A stretch of DNA of 14,468 nt from Dehalococcoidia bacterium (GTDB lineage Bacteria > Chloroflexota > Dehalococcoidia > GIF9 > AB-539-J10), in assembly GCA_030626915.1 (NCBI GenBank), contig DAOUTC010000014.1, forward strand, positions 1 to 14,468. The letters are read 5' to 3'. The position numbers were made by a program, and so were the translations under genes. The notes beneath the pieces are model-generated. The model did not search any database and was not told the origin of the DNA. It saw only the letters and a program-made list of their open reading frames with translations. Positions 14,304 to 14,468 of this stretch are shown here, piece after piece (the first letter of the stretch is position 1; every line of letters begins with the position of its first letter).

Positions 14304-14468
14304 ATGATGATTACGTTGCCAGGCTGGATAGAAACGAGCCTTGTAGCTTATGTAGCTACCCCCCAGAAGTTTTGGGGCTTGGGCAAAACGGGCTTAATCA
14401 CCACCATCATCGTTTCTGTAATCCTCATTGCCACAGTGGCATGGCTCATCAACGGCACTAAGAAGCAG
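14304..14468 (+). CDS. Unrecognised small membrane protein (partial, N-terminus)
   Basis: An open frame starts at ATG 14304, eight bases behind AAGGGGG (14289-14295), and is still open at the right edge after 55 codons. The first part (MITLPGWIETSLVAYVATPQ) is amphipathic, and one strong membrane helix follows at about residues 32-50 (GLITTIIVSVILIATVAWLI), ending in a lysine-rich turn (NGTKKQ). I do not recognise the family. A short N-terminal domain before a single helix would fit an anchored protein or the first helix of a longer transporter. The gene follows clpP after a repeat-filled gap, so it may be a separate unit. Confidence 0.55.
   Translation, partial: MMITLPGWIETSLVAYVATPQKFWGLGKTGLITTIIVSVILIATVAWLINGTKKQ

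Noticed and set aside
1..14468. CRISPR array, tRNA, rRNA, riboswitch, integrase or phage genes
   Set aside because: The repeats are dispersed palindromes rather than regularly spaced, and no cloverleaf, rRNA-like stretch, recombinase or phage motif was seen.

Overview
The window looks like a stretch of bacterial chromosome of moderate GC, dense in housekeeping genes. I would guess Chloroflexota, near the Dehalococcoidia. That rests on the archaeal-type phosphoglycerate mutase remnant, the AspRS type, and the many short palindromic repeats of the 'cattctgaggg...aagaatctcgc' and 'cctctccc...gggagagg' kinds, as I remember them from such genomes. The sequence alone does not prove it, and it may come from a metagenome assembly.

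Layout. (1) 1-800: the 3' end of a small membrane-protein gene, then a hicB antitoxin gene with a decayed hicA remnant. This module lies between two 180-bp direct repeats (91-270 and 621-800), each holding the end of the membrane gene, a promoter and the beginning of tldD. (2) 777-9073: six co-directional genes, probably one or two transcription units: tldD, pmbA (the two subunits of the TldD/E metalloprotease), a PAC2-family gene, a family 4 Fe-S uracil-DNA glycosylase, RNase J and FtsK. (3) 9074-10140: a scar region. The C-terminal half of apgM (minus strand) and the last about 47 codons of an aroB-like gene (plus strand) meet head to head at a repeat element; both have lost their 5' parts. 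(4) 10160-11932: aspS behind a strong-looking promoter and flanked by two near-identical inverted copies of a double-hairpin element. (5) 12199-14158: tig and clpP (trigger factor and the Clp protease subunit), in a familiar order. (6) 14304 to the end: the start of an unrecognised small membrane protein.

Functional theme. Most intact genes serve protein and nucleic-acid quality control: TldD/E and ClpP proteolysis, trigger factor folding, RNase J decay, UDG repair, FtsK chromosome segregation and Asp-tRNA synthesis. I see no phage, CRISPR, tRNA, rRNA or obviously new multi-gene system. The unusual content is the repeats. Palindromic elements lie in frame inside tldD and pmbA, and supply the last codons and stop of tig and apparently of the RNase J gene. 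Other elements mark a rearrangement junction and bracket aspS. The interest of this window is therefore repeat-driven gene remodelling rather than a new pathway.
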